A stretch of 29,610 nt of DNA. Source: a virus. Below are positions 8,710 through 16,367 of the stretch, one piece after another. How positions within the stretch are numbered: the first letter of the stretch is position 1; each line of letters opens with the position of its first letter. Where the stretch lies: the IMG/VR virus record IMGVR_UViG_3300017971_000642, positions 1 through 29,610 of that record; one strand, 5' to 3'. A program made the translations under genes and the position numbers. The notes under the pieces are model-generated. The model had not been told where the DNA came from and made no database searches. It saw nothing but the letters and a program-made list of their open reading frames with translations.

Positions 8710-9279
8710 TTTTTGATATCCCCTTTAATGTTACAGATTCAAGCGTTCTTAGCTTATTCCACATGCAGGGCGATAGATCTATTTCCATGTCTTTGGCGAT
8801 AACGATGACTGTGTTGTAGTCGAGACCCATGACGGACATGCCTACCCTCCATTGGGTCGATACGGCCATCCAAAGTTCCATGGCCTCAAGGTTCTCTTCT
8901 AAAAGATCCGGACCCTTGCCGTATTCACAAGCGTCACATTTGTCGAACTTCTTACAGGCATCGCAGTACTTTAATCGCTCTTGGTCTGTTCGCCAACTCC
9001 AGACCTCTTCAAGTTTTTTTCCTCTTCCTTGCTACCGAAAGACTCCTTCAGAATGGCTCTCCAAATAGTGAGAGCATCCGGGTTGGGAAGTTCGTCAATC
9101 CGCTCAATGTCCCGATCATCGAAGATCATATCAAAAACCCTGTCAAGGCAGTCATCTGCATTTTCAGGGGTTAGGTTGTTGATATCGAGACCATCTGCTT
9201 TTAGCTTTTTGACTTCACCCCTTTTCAAAGGGCGAACATCGAACGATTGTTCCGGGTTACCTACTTTGATTTCTCTCAT
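8678..9279 (-). CDS. Tail assembly chaperone, -1 frameshift product (gpGT-like)
   Basis: A -1 shift on the heptamer at 9019-9013 joins the first 89 residues of the short form to an extension of 111 residues that is open down to the stop at 8678, giving about 200 residues. I translated the new frame by hand: it continues LEEVWSWRTD, then holds two CxxC knuckles (C106/C109 and C115/C118, both CDAC), then enters a segment (MELWMAVSTQWRVGMSVMGLDY) typical of the DUF1799 family, the T-type half of these chaperones. The end (LEEVWSW...SNRKGAE) overlaps the next gene. An internal ATG at 8881 exists but has no good ribosome binding site, which favours the frameshift route. The shift is inferred from sequence only. 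Confidence 0.8.
8971..9279 (-). CDS. Tail assembly chaperone, short form (gpG-like)
   Basis: A 102-residue acidic/basic helical protein between the tail tube and tape-measure genes, the standard site of the tail assembly chaperone. It starts MREIKVGNPEQSFDVRPLKRGEVKKLK and has a central acidic helix (ADDCLDRVFDMIFDDRDIERID). Such proteins bind the tape measure and recruit tube subunits, and are absent from the virion. Near its end, codons 87-89 (GAA AAA AAC) contain a canonical slippery heptamer, so a fraction of ribosomes should shift to the -1 frame and make the longer product. The unshifted frame ends 13 codons later. Confidence 0.82.
   Translation of the reverse strand: MREIKVGNPEQSFDVRPLKRGEVKKLKADGLDINNLTPENADDCLDRVFDMIFDDRDIERIDELPNPDALTIWRAILKESFGSKEEEKNLKRSGVGEQTKSD
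8983..9019 (-). promoter_or_regulatory. Programmed -1 ribosomal frameshift signal
   Basis: The slippery heptamer A AAA AAC (9019-9013) is exactly in the X XXY YYZ register of the zero frame. After a 7-base spacer (9012-9006) comes a perfect 6-bp stem, GGTCTG (9005-9000) with CAGACC (8988-8983), around an 11-base loop. Spacing and layout match known stimulatory hairpins. There is no stop in the -1 frame between here and 8678. Confidence 0.8.
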
Positions 9280-9301
9280 ACAATAGACCTCCTTATGTTG
9301 A

Positions 9302-9378
9302 TGGGAGCGGAGAGGGGATTTGAACCCCTGACCTCAAGGGTATGGGCCTTGCGAGCTACCAGACTGCTCTACTCCGCA
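9302..9378 (-). tRNA. Initiator-like tRNA-Met, anticodon CAU
   Basis: A 77-nt cloverleaf folds cleanly: acceptor TGCGGAG/CTCCGCT with positions 2-7 paired and 1-72 a T-T mismatch; D arm GAGC/GCTC with AGTCTGGTA; anticodon stem CAAGG/CCTTG around loop CCCATAC; T arm AGGGG/CCCCT with TTCAAAT; then CCCA, so CCA is encoded. The unpaired 1-72, A11:T24 and GG/CC at 30-31/39-40 are initiator features. Oddities: C instead of the near-universal U at position 33, and only two of the three usual GC pairs in the anticodon stem. It lies in the 117-base gap between the tail tube and chaperone genes, on the same strand. Confidence 0.9.
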
Positions 9379-9396
9379 ACACCGCTCTATTTGAAA

Positions 9397-10344
9397 TTAT
9401 GCGTGTGCATCACCGTTCGTCAGTTCAACGACTACGGCGGATGCGTCACCGTGATCGTCATAGTACCCCTGGAAGTTAAGATCTACCAGGAGACCTTGGG
9501 GTCCGGGGATGTCCGGGCTATTCCGGCTATACTGGATTTCATTGAACTCGATGATCATCTTCAAGCTGGCGCTCTGTGTGACGGTAATCACCAGACTTGA
9601 CTCGGTTCCGGCCTCCGCCTTGTCCAGCAGGGTATCATCTTCGAACAATGTTTTCAGGTTGCCGGATACGCCCACGATCCCTTCTGGCAGGGATCCACGC
9701 ACTCCGGATCCGCCTATGACGTAATTGTTGGGATCAAGACCGAAATTAACGGCAAATGACACTTCCAGGGCATTCGATAACGCACCACCGCCCTCTTCCA
9801 GCGAAACCTCGAAGTTATCCAGACGGTCCAGGGAGATCATCGAAGTAGGGGAAGCATCAAAGGGGGAAGTGGCCTGGGTGTCGACACATCCGATAACGTC
9901 AATATTCGAAACCAGTTCACCGTCACCGCCAAGGTTCATGCTCCAGTTGTTCACCTTGCATCCGGTGTACTGATAGTAAAGGTTTGTTGAAAGGTCCGTG
10001 TATTGGGCCTCGATGGAATAGCTCGGCATGGTGTCACCAATGTCGAACGTATGAACATAAGGGCCGGTTCCAGTGGTGGTCGGATCACCGAACATCATCT
10101 GCAACCAGTACCAGAATGCCGTTGCATCGAGCGGAGCAACAATGGTTCCCCCAACATCGCGGTTTCCACGGAAAGGCACAGCCGGATTTCTTGTCCCGGT
10201 CAAGGTCCCTGGTGTATTGACAGCCTGGGACCCTTTGAGATTCATACTGTTGAACGGCATCAGGAATCCAGCGGACGCCAAGGTCTTAAATGTCGATTCT
10301 TCGCCAATGACCAATTGGGAAGTTACGCCTTTTTGCTGTGGCAT
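9397..10344 (-). CDS. Major tail tube protein
   Basis: A 315-residue beta-rich protein in the position of lambda gpV. It opens with MPQQKGVTSQLVIGEESTF, typical of long tube proteins of the Phage_tail_tube group, and continues with repeated beta-sandwich patterns: GNRDVGGTIVAPLDATAFWYWLQ, YTGCKVNNWSMNLGGDGEL, and late VVVELTNGDAHA. The residues around SLDRLDNFEVSLEEGGG and LVITVTQSASLKMII fit a second tube-like domain, so it may be a two-domain protein. It would polymerise into the tail tube around the tape measure. A GGAGGTG site precedes ATG 10344. The gene is followed immediately by the tRNA rather than directly by the chaperone. Confidence 0.85.
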   Translation of the reverse strand: MPQQKGVTSQLVIGEESTFKTLASAGFLMPFNSMNLKGSQAVNTPGTLTGTRNPAVPFRGNRDVGGTIVAPLDATAFWYWLQMMFGDPTTTGTGPYVHTFDIGDTMPSYSIEAQYTDLSTNLYYQYTGCKVNNWSMNLGGDGELVSNIDVIGCVDTQATSPFDASPTSMISLDRLDNFEVSLEEGGGALSNALEVSFAVNFGLDPNNYVIGGSGVRGSLPEGIVGVSGNLKTLFEDDTLLDKAEAGTESSLVITVTQSASLKMIIEFNEIQYSRNSPDIPGPQGLLVDLNFQGYYDDHGDASAVVVELTNGDAHA

Positions 10345-10358
10345 GATTCACCTCCGTT

Positions 10359-10832
10359 TTAACTCATATAATCAGAACCCATCGTTACCGCTTCCTCAAC
10401 GGATATAGCCATGAACGTCCAGAAAAACGGGAAATCTGTTATGGGGTCATATTCAACATCGATATTGATCAGAACATTTCCAAGACTTAGGCCGATAATT
10501 TCTGTTTCGACCAGTTTCCTGTATTCCTCTGATTTCCGCACCCCGTTGTACTCAATCACATTCCCGTACCCAGGTTTTTCCCTACGGCTACTGTCATGTA
10601 AGCAGTTGACAACGTGGATGATGTGAGACTTTTGCGATCTTCCCTGGCCTACCTGTTTGATCTCGGGGTAGATAACAGAAAAGGGACAATAGCTCTCACC
10701 GGGCGGATTCTCAATGTCGAAATTTACAAACACATATTGATCGTTTCCGTAGTTATCGTTGGTCCAATCAAGGATTGTGGCGGATCTTGCAATGCCATCA
10801 ACCACCGTATCTATTAGGGTAAGAATATTCAT
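10359..10832 (-). CDS. Probable tail terminator protein (gpU-like position)
   Basis: A 157-residue protein between the head-tail connector and the tail tube gene, where lambda-like phages place the tail terminator that caps the tube and joins it to the head. I chose the ATG at 10832 because it overlaps the preceding stop as ATGA; an upstream in-frame start would overlap more and lacks this coupling. The protein starts with an amphipathic helix (MNILTLIDTVVDGIARSA), then beta strands (YVFVNFDIENPP), and a conserved-looking SHIIHVVNCLHDSSRREKPG. The mix of a helix plus beta sheet suits gpU-like folds. No diagnostic motif is visible, so the call is positional. Confidence 0.55.
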   Translation of the reverse strand: MNILTLIDTVVDGIARSATILDWTNDNYGNDQYVFVNFDIENPPGESYCPFSVIYPEIKQVGQGRSQKSHIIHVVNCLHDSSRREKPGYGNVIEYNGVRKSEEYRKLVETEIIGLSLGNVLINIDVEYDPITDFPFFWTFMAISVEEAVTMGSDYMS

Positions 10833-11143
10833 CTTAAAGAGGGCCTTTCGTCCCTGGTGATGAACAGCCACCATTCATGCCGGGTGGCCATCTTCAAATT
10901 CTTGACTCTCCAGGTATTGGAATCGAACACCACGGTATCCCGTTTGGCCCAGGATGCAACGTTGGCTTTGCTTACCTGGAGAACGGCATGTTGAGCATTC
11001 GCACCACGCATGTCCTCAAGGTGGCCATCGTAATGGACCAGTGCTGGAACTGTAGATCCGTTGTACGATACGGATAGCGCATGTCCATCCGTATCGTACA
11101 CGGCATCCGCTAAATCAGCGGTTATGTCATCGTATAATGACAT
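10829..11143 (-). CDS. Head-tail connector protein, lambda FII-like
   Basis: A 104-residue protein immediately after the major capsid gene, matching lambda FII in place and size. It begins with a helix (MSLYDDITADLADAVYDTDG) followed by a small beta barrel: LSVSYNGSTVPALVHYDGH, HAVLQVSKANVASWAKRDTVVF and WRVKNLKMATRHEWWLFIT. The strand order resembles the FII/gp17 attachment fold, including the 'xxVxxDGxxWxV' pattern near the end (VVFDSNTWRVKNL). It should dock on the portal/gpW ring and receive the tail. It overlaps the next gene as ATGA. Confidence 0.68.
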   Translation of the reverse strand: MSLYDDITADLADAVYDTDGHALSVSYNGSTVPALVHYDGHLEDMRGANAQHAVLQVSKANVASWAKRDTVVFDSNTWRVKNLKMATRHEWWLFITRDERPSLR

Positions 11144-11150
11144 TTACGAC

Positions 11151-12158
11151 TTAGGTTGCCAGTGTGTCGGTGAACAGATACCCGGCATCCGCACAGGTCA
11201 CCTTCTCGTCAAAGTATTCCCTGGCATCGATGATCCAGGAATCGGTGGTGTGATCCCACCATCTGCGGACCTCACGATAGGTGTCGCTTTTGATGAGGGA
11301 TGATTGATTCCCGGCATCCCCGGTCCATTCGAAAATGTACCCGGCATTCGGTTCTTCAATCGCAGGGGTCGGGGTTCTGTAAAGCAACAGACACGAACCC
11401 TTCCCGGCATTGGTCTCCCACATCTTGACCGCGTTGAACTCGGTTCCGGCAACGGTCTCTTCCGCATCGGAGTAGATGGCCTTGCCAACCAGGACTTCTT
11501 CGAAACCGAAGATCTGAGCAACCAGGGCCCTGGTGACGATGGCGGGCTTGCTGGTATCCGCACCACCGGAGATATACTGTTTCACGGTGTATTCCTGGAC
11601 GATGTTGTCCCAGGTCGCGGAATCCACGATCATGAGGTTCGGCTCGACACCGATCAGGTTGAGCATGACGGCTTTTGCGGCAAACACATCTGCAAGGAAC
11701 GTGTTCCCGGTACCGTCAGCCGTTTTCAACCACCCACCCTCGGCATCATTCGTGGTGGTCCAGTTGGCGGCTGTCATGCACAGGTTTGCCACCTGAAGTT
11801 CCTTTTTGAGCATTACCTGACGGGTAGCCCAATTTGTGCCGGAACGGAACGGATTGAGGACACTATCGGCGTTGTTGATCAACTCGATGGGAACCGGATG
11901 CTCGACTGCATACTTGATACAGCTGTATGTGTCACTGGTTACCTTGTAGCCGGACCGTGGTTTCTTGGCACCCGGACCAACGGCCTTTGCCGCAATGCTG
12001 AACCATGCAGCTTTGAGGAACTTGAAAAAGTAATCGCTCTGCTTCCCGACTGGAACATGGGGAAACACACGATCAGCGATAAAATTGGGGTTTTTATACC
12101 CGATGGAAATGTTGGTCAATGCCGCGTCTTTGTGGACGCTTTTGGGTGTGGGATCCAT
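11151..12158 (-). CDS. Major capsid protein, lambda gpE family
   Basis: A 335-residue protein with the hallmarks of the gpE-type HK97-fold capsid. It has an N-terminal ALTNISIGYKNPNFIADRVFPHVPV (the common 'p..fIad.vfP.v.V' pattern), then KYAVEHPVPIELINNAD, a helical spine region (ATRQVMLKKELQVANLCM), a PNLMIVDSATWDNIV segment, and a C-terminal REVRRWWDHTTDSWIIDAREYFDEKVTCADAGYLF. It forms the icosahedral shell. A strong AAGGAGG lies 7 bases before ATG 12158, consistent with high expression. No separate N-terminal delta domain is seen; a separate scaffold is encoded upstream. Confidence 0.92.
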   Translation of the reverse strand: MDPTPKSVHKDAALTNISIGYKNPNFIADRVFPHVPVGKQSDYFFKFLKAAWFSIAAKAVGPGAKKPRSGYKVTSDTYSCIKYAVEHPVPIELINNADSVLNPFRSGTNWATRQVMLKKELQVANLCMTAANWTTTNDAEGGWLKTADGTGNTFLADVFAAKAVMLNLIGVEPNLMIVDSATWDNIVQEYTVKQYISGGADTSKPAIVTRALVAQIFGFEEVLVGKAIYSDAEETVAGTEFNAVKMWETNAGKGSCLLLYRTPTPAIEEPNAGYIFEWTGDAGNQSSLIKSDTYREVRRWWDHTTDSWIIDAREYFDEKVTCADAGYLFTDTLAT

Positions 12159-12227
12159 TGTTGGCCTCCTTGCTAAAAGTGAATATTATGGGTTACGGCT
12201 TGAAACTCAATTCAGTATTTGGCCTTT

Positions 12228-12626
12228 TTAAGCCGGGATGCTCATGTAGCTCGGTCCGGTGAGATTGATGGCGCCAACGTCATCCTCGGCACCAGATGCA
12301 ATCACACAATTCCCCATGTGGATATCACCGTCCGTGTCGGCCGCATCACCCTTTCCATTATCGGAAGCGCCCACATACTCCGCTTTTAAGGGTGCGCCAA
12401 CGGCAACTGCATCGTTCATAACCAGCTTGCTGACCCCGGAGATCCGGACAACGGCAACTTCACCGGACTCCGGAGCATTCTGGAGAACGCCCACGGGAAC
12501 CTCGGTACCACTGTCCAGCATGTCCACGGTATTATCGTCAGCCTGATGGACGAAACGATACTGCATTGCCGACAGATCTTCACCAGCCAAGAAACTGATA
12601 TCCGTTCCTTCAAATTCGATAGCCAT
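12228..12626 (-). CDS. Head decoration protein (DUF2190-like)
   Basis: A 132-residue beta-rich, acidic protein just before the major capsid gene, in the place of lambda gpD. It has the features of DUF2190-type capsid proteins: MQYRFVHQADDNTVDMLDSG, then TEVPVGVLQNAPESGEVAVVRISGVSKLVMNDAVAVGAPLKAEY. This 'V.Gvl.n....G..a.Vr..G.skv....a..G..l' pattern is characteristic. It probably stabilises the expanded capsid by binding threefold sites. An AGGAGG site precedes ATG 12626. It could alternatively be a minor capsid component. Confidence 0.8.
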   Translation of the reverse strand: MAIEFEGTDISFLAGEDLSAMQYRFVHQADDNTVDMLDSGTEVPVGVLQNAPESGEVAVVRISGVSKLVMNDAVAVGAPLKAEYVGASDNGKGDAADTDGDIHMGNCVIASGAEDDVGAINLTGPSYMSIPA

Positions 12627-12694
12627 GATTTACCTCCTGAAAATAAGTATTAATAAGTTGATCTTACCAGATGGCTGATCAACAGCTAATGCCG

Positions 12695-13141
12695 TTACTC
12701 GGTCTGAAACTGCTCGTTGTATTTCTCTTTGAGCTTCGGCTCACTGGCAATGACCCTGTCCATTGCATCATCGAAACTGATGTCTTTGTCCTGAGCGAGC
12801 TTGGTCGCTTTTTCGGCAATGATTTCATCAGCGGGCCGATTGTCCTCACCTGGGGGATCCGTGGGGGGTTCCTGTCCGGCCGTTTCGGTGGCCCCTTCTT
12901 CCAGTTCCGACAGACCGTCAGCTTTTTTGCCCTTCAAGGACTCATAGAACTTGCGGTAGGTGTCGGCCTCTGAGGTTCCCTCTTCGATTGCCGCCAGTGT
13001 CACCACCTTGTCACCATCGGCCTTCAGGATGGCTACAACCCTGTTCCGTTCGGACTCGATCCCTTCGGCAAGAGCTTTTTTCCTGATTTCAGCCAGCAGT
13101 TCGGCATGATCACTTTCCAGTAATGCCAGTGTGATTTCCAT
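12695..13141 (-). CDS. Nested scaffold protein from internal in-frame start (Nu3-like)
   Basis: Within the protease-scaffold gene, an ATG at 13141 in the same frame is preceded by AAAAAGGAGG with 8 bases spacing, as strong a ribosome binding site as that of the capsid gene. Translation gives a 148-residue acidic helical protein starting MEITLALLESDHAELLAEI. This reproduces the lambda C/Nu3 arrangement, where the scaffold is made alone from an internal start and supplies most of the internal core. Independent production is inferred from the ribosome binding site and is not proven. Confidence 0.68.
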   Translation of the reverse strand: MEITLALLESDHAELLAEIRKKALAEGIESERNRVVAILKADGDKVVTLAAIEEGTSEADTYRKFYESLKGKKADGLSELEEGATETAGQEPPTDPPGEDNRPADEIIAEKATKLAQDKDISFDDAMDRVIASEPKLKEKYNEQFQTE

Positions 13142-13837
13142 GTTGACTTCCTCCTTTTTGGAAAATGTTAGTTCGACCGACACCGCGTCTTTTTCATCCG
13201 ATAGCACAATGCCGGCTGTTTGGTTATCGGCCCCCAATGCGACAAAGGACACTTCCCGCATATAACTTTCCATCCATATTTCTGCGGGACCCGTGACCTC
13301 CACACCGTTGACCGTTTCAACTTCCTTATCATCCTGGAGGACCTTGACCTTTTTGGGCCACAAACCCATTGATGCCTGGAAAGGTACCCCGTCATCTGCA
13401 AGTTTGGGAATCTCCCGGCCATCCCTTGAATCAGCAAATGTGCCTTTGAGATAAACCGATCCGTTTTCCTTCCATGCCATTCCGGATCCGGCGATCCTAT
13501 CCCTCATGTGTTCCCGTAGAACAGGGAGTTTTTCATCAAACTGGATCCCGTCCACGGAAAAAATCATGTCATAATAATAGCGTTCGATCTTTTGACCAGT
13601 GTACGCGGTTAGCATGAATGACCTGGGCTTGTTGGTGCCACTTCCATCATCGCCAAGGGTTTCAACGACAACCGGAACGGTCATAGAAATAGGTTCCCGG
13701 AGACCCTTTGCGTTGTTCCATGCAAGATCACAGGCGGCATATGCTTCCTTGTCCGTTGAACCGTTTTTCATTTCTGATGCCGTACATCTTTTCAGGAAAT
13801 CGGTTTTTGCCTCATTCTTTTTTGGTCCCTTCGCCAT
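12695..13837 (-). CDS. Prohead protease with C-terminal scaffold
   Basis: A 380-residue fused protease-scaffold. I placed the start at ATG 13837, second of two adjacent ATGs, because AAGGAGG lies about 6 bases upstream; it overlaps the portal stop by 26 bases. The protease part (to about residue 230) contains LPVLREHMRDRIAGSG with a candidate catalytic His (about residue 110) and PFQASMGLWP with a candidate Ser nucleophile (about residue 156), as in S78/herpes-like prohead proteases, plus EVSFVALGADNQTAG, a typical end of the domain. The last ~148 residues are acidic, helical and Pro/Glu-rich, as expected for a scaffold that is degraded during maturation. The N-terminal ~45 residues include DKEAYAACDLAWNNAKG. 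Confidence 0.82.
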   Translation of the reverse strand: MAKGPKKNEAKTDFLKRCTASEMKNGSTDKEAYAACDLAWNNAKGLREPISMTVPVVVETLGDDGSGTNKPRSFMLTAYTGQKIERYYYDMIFSVDGIQFDEKLPVLREHMRDRIAGSGMAWKENGSVYLKGTFADSRDGREIPKLADDGVPFQASMGLWPKKVKVLQDDKEVETVNGVEVTGPAEIWMESYMREVSFVALGADNQTAGIVLSDEKDAVSVELTFSKKEEVNMEITLALLESDHAELLAEIRKKALAEGIESERNRVVAILKADGDKVVTLAAIEEGTSEADTYRKFYESLKGKKADGLSELEEGATETAGQEPPTDPPGEDNRPADEIIAEKATKLAQDKDISFDDAMDRVIASEPKLKEKYNEQFQTE

Positions 13838-15326
13838 CATCTTCCTCCTTGGTCTGGTTGTTGGATGAACGGATAATCTCGATCCCCAACTCATCGGCTT
13901 TGGCATTTTCTTTCTGCTGTTGCTCAAGGATCTCTTCCCAATCACGCCCCTGGCCCGCTGCCTCTTCGGCAAGGGTTGACAGGCCATAGTCAATTGCCTT
14001 GCGACTGGAATCTACTTCCTTGACCGGGTCTACCCAACCCCAGGCGCCCCCGATCCACGCCGCCCTGGTCAATTCGGTTTTGAACTCGTAAAAATTCTTA
14101 CATTCGAACATGTCCCGGAGATAGGCCTCTTCCAGGACCAGTTCGTAAAAAGGCTGACAGAATCGTTTGGCAAACCAAGATCTCCAGGTCATAAACATCC
14201 TTCGACCTTCCAGGAGAGAAGCCCTGGCACTGGAGTAATTTGTTTTGGAGAAGTCCTTTGCCAATAACTCGTATGGTAGTCCAAGAGACATGCCGATCAT
14301 CCTGAGTATCCCCTCTATAAAGGGTGAAAATGAATCTCCAGGCCTCTTTGGGTCGACTACGTTGATGTCCTCACCGGAATTGAGATACCCAACCATTCCG
14401 GGTTGAATATTCTGGATCCTTTGACCGGAGGCGTTTGTGCTGGTCGACTGTCCCAATGCTCCGGAAATGGGATCCTGTTTTGTGATGAATACCGCCAAGC
14501 AAGCGGCTACCCTCATGTTGACCACTTCTGCTTCAAGGTAGTCTGCCAAATGCTTGAAGTATGTCAGAACAGGAGCGAAATAAGGGACACCCCGTTGTTG
14601 CCCTGGCCGGTTAGTGGGAAACACATGCAATATTTTGGGGCGTCCCTTTTTATCCAATGCGGGGATTTTGCGGTAGGTAGTTTGGCCCTTCTCATCAACA
14701 TTCCGAATACTGTATGTAAGCGGCTGGCCTCTTTTCCCGAAGGAGATACCCGTGATATCCTCATCTGACGTAAGCCGTTCGGCTTCCAGCAGTTCACAAG
14801 TACGTTTTATAGTTCTCCAGGGATCGGTGGCCATGGTGGGTATTGCAATCGTTTCCCCGTCCTCGATGATCTTTCTGATTGCCAATAGCTGGATCTCATC
14901 GAAATCGAGTTTATTGGCATTGTCCGGTCGAACACACCAGCCAGACCAAATATCTTCAGCTTGACGTTGTAACTGTTTACCCTCATCCTCCGAAATCCCC
15001 AACCTCTTGGCTCGTATGCGTGACTGAGGATGCAATCCCTGGCCTACAATGTTCAAGGACATGGTGTCCGTTGCTCCGGATGCCACGGGATCGTTACGGT
15101 TTAGATCCCGGCTACGGTTTCTCAAGGTCTCCAGTTCCCACGGATCCGGGGTTGCGGTCTCCAAACCCAGGACCCAATTGTTCAGGATCCTGTTTGCCTG
15201 GGCTCCTTTGTACTGCATGGTGGCAGACAGGTACTTTTGGGCCATGCGTTCGTTACCCAATTTTGGGGAAATTATAGAAATGACCCGGTCCAGGAAATTC
15301 GGTTCAATGGGCTTATGATGCATCAT
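13812..15326 (-). CDS. Portal protein, lambda gpB family
   Basis: About 504 residues. It shows the lambda-type portal signature: TPDPWELETLRNRSRDLNRNDPVASGATDTMSLNIVGQGL near the start, then WSGWCVRPDNANKLDFDEIQLLAIRKIIEDGETI, PGQQRGVPYFAPVLTYFKHLADYLEAEVVNMRVAACLAVFI, and SPFIEGILRMIGMSLGLPYELLAKDFSKTNYSSARASLLEGRR. It forms the dodecameric DNA channel at one capsid vertex. ATGATG at 15326/15323 follows GGAG; either ATG may be used, and both overlap the end of gpW. The acidic C-terminus runs into the protease gene. Confidence 0.93.
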   Translation of the reverse strand: MMHHKPIEPNFLDRVISIISPKLGNERMAQKYLSATMQYKGAQANRILNNWVLGLETATPDPWELETLRNRSRDLNRNDPVASGATDTMSLNIVGQGLHPQSRIRAKRLGISEDEGKQLQRQAEDIWSGWCVRPDNANKLDFDEIQLLAIRKIIEDGETIAIPTMATDPWRTIKRTCELLEAERLTSDEDITGISFGKRGQPLTYSIRNVDEKGQTTYRKIPALDKKGRPKILHVFPTNRPGQQRGVPYFAPVLTYFKHLADYLEAEVVNMRVAACLAVFITKQDPISGALGQSTSTNASGQRIQNIQPGMVGYLNSGEDINVVDPKRPGDSFSPFIEGILRMIGMSLGLPYELLAKDFSKTNYSSARASLLEGRRMFMTWRSWFAKRFCQPFYELVLEEAYLRDMFECKNFYEFKTELTRAAWIGGAWGWVDPVKEVDSSRKAIDYGLSTLAEEAAGQGRDWEEILEQQQKENAKADELGIEIIRSSNNQTKEEDDGEGTKKE

Positions 15327-15543
15327 TAAACTCCACAAGGTTCACGTTGCCGCCACTCGACTGATTGTCAAGTGCTTCGATTTTGTCCAGGAGTTGCTTT
15401 TCCCTCCGGTATAGGGCGTTCAGATTACCCCGTTGGAGAGTAGTGTCCCCGGATCCCCAACTTTGAGCGGTCTCAGCCTTTTCGATATTAGCTCTGACCG
15501 TTTCCAACATTGTCACCAGTGTTGCTCTGCTATCATATCCCAT
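15313..15543 (-). CDS. Head-tail joining protein, gpW family
   Basis: A 76-residue helical protein just before the portal gene, as lambda W is. Two helices are evident: SRATLVTMLETVRANIEKAETAQSW and RGNLNALYRREKQLLDKIEAL, linked by GSGDTTLQ, followed by a flexible GGNVNLVEF tail. This helix-turn-helix hairpin and size are typical for gpW, which binds beneath the portal and prevents DNA leakage before tail attachment. GAGG precedes ATG 15543. In lambda it directly follows the large terminase, while here about 5.8 kb separate them. Confidence 0.82.
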   Translation of the reverse strand: MGYDSRATLVTMLETVRANIEKAETAQSWGSGDTTLQRGNLNALYRREKQLLDKIEALDNQSSGGNVNLVEFNDAS

Positions 15544-15676
15544 TAAATGGCCTCATTTGTGGGTGTGGATGATGAATGTCATAATAAATACCACGGGATT
15601 TGCGGCAAAGATCGTGTTCTGTAGAAGTTCTGACAATATTCGGTAAAATTCCCGTAAACCAAAGTGTATTGACAGG

Positions 15677-15928
15677 CTATTTTTGGGGGGGTTCCTGGAA
15701 GTCCTGGATTAGATCTGGCGGTGGTTCTCCGTTCTTTACCTCAACGGGGGGACCGATGGTGATTTTTTTAAACCACAAATCGATGTTCTCTATGTGTCCA
15801 TACCAGCGGTTATTGATCTTACGGATTGGCATACCCAGGCCGACAAACATGAAGAATTGGTCCCGACCCAACTTGAAATGATCACAAATATCGTTCATTC
15901 CCTGAATTAGTTGGTTTCTATGACCCAT
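15677..15928 (-). CDS. Small helix-turn-helix (AlpA/MerR-like) DNA-binding protein
   Basis: The clearest part is a winged-helix motif of the excisionase/AlpA kind: LIQGMNDICDHFKLGRDQFFMFVGLGMPIRKINNRWYGHIENIDLWFKK, i.e. a helix, a recognition helix and the GxPxxKxxxRWxxxxxxIDxWF wing (written here across positions about 5-53). The C-terminus is Pro/Glu-rich. I favour ATG 15928 (83 residues) behind AGGGA; an upstream GTG at 16093 gives 138 residues, but the added stretch is unusually AT-rich and Lys/Ile-rich, more like leader sequence. It could be a regulator of the adjacent divergent operon, or a small-terminase-like DNA recognition protein given its place next to gpW. Neither role is shown. 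Confidence 0.6.
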   Translation of the reverse strand: MGHRNQLIQGMNDICDHFKLGRDQFFMFVGLGMPIRKINNRWYGHIENIDLWFKKITIGPPVEVKNGEPPPDLIQDFQEPPQK

Positions 15929-16093
15929 ACAATGCTTGTCCCTGGCTGTGATTATAGATGGGAAAGTCGAATTAACAGCCTCTATACCAGGATAGTTTCG
16001 AACTATGCAAGACAATTTAATGAACACCCTGGACGGTATTAAAAGTTTTAAAGGTTTCTTAATTTCTTTTAACCTTATTAACTTTTTTAACAC

Positions 16094-16367
16094 CCCAGGA
16101 CCCCGGAAATCATGGAAATAAAACAGCGGTTCATCCGATGGTACTTATAGGCCCACCGATCCACTATTGGACCCCACACGACACTGATTTTTCCAATCTT
16201 TTTGCCTACTTAACTTTTCAAAACGGACGATGTTTTTTATTTGGCGGTCTCGGAAGAGGTCCCCCAGGATCCCCCCCAGGACCCGAAAAAAGACCATTTT
16301 TTTTGCTCGAATTTCCATATCATTTCGCCCGGTTATGTCGGTGTAAAAAAATGTTCAAAAAAAAGTC
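16094..16367. other. Non-coding divergent intergenic region
   Basis: No convincing gene is seen between the minus-strand HTH gene and the plus-strand promoter. The region is rich in long A and T runs (around 16296-16310 and 16346-16364) and has C-rich GGWCC-type elements (about 16091-16101 and 16259-16288). I looked for a minus-strand promoter here and found none with a good -35/-10 pair. Confidence 0.6.

Noticed and set aside
11304-12176. Long 290-codon plus-strand frame
   Set aside because: Exactly antisense to the well-supported major capsid gene; no ribosome binding site and no recognisable motif.
16094-16367. Possible minus-strand promoter (TTGAAC or TTGAAA with weak downstream boxes)
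   Set aside because: No candidate has both boxes at proper spacing; TAACCG and GATTGG are poor -10 matches.
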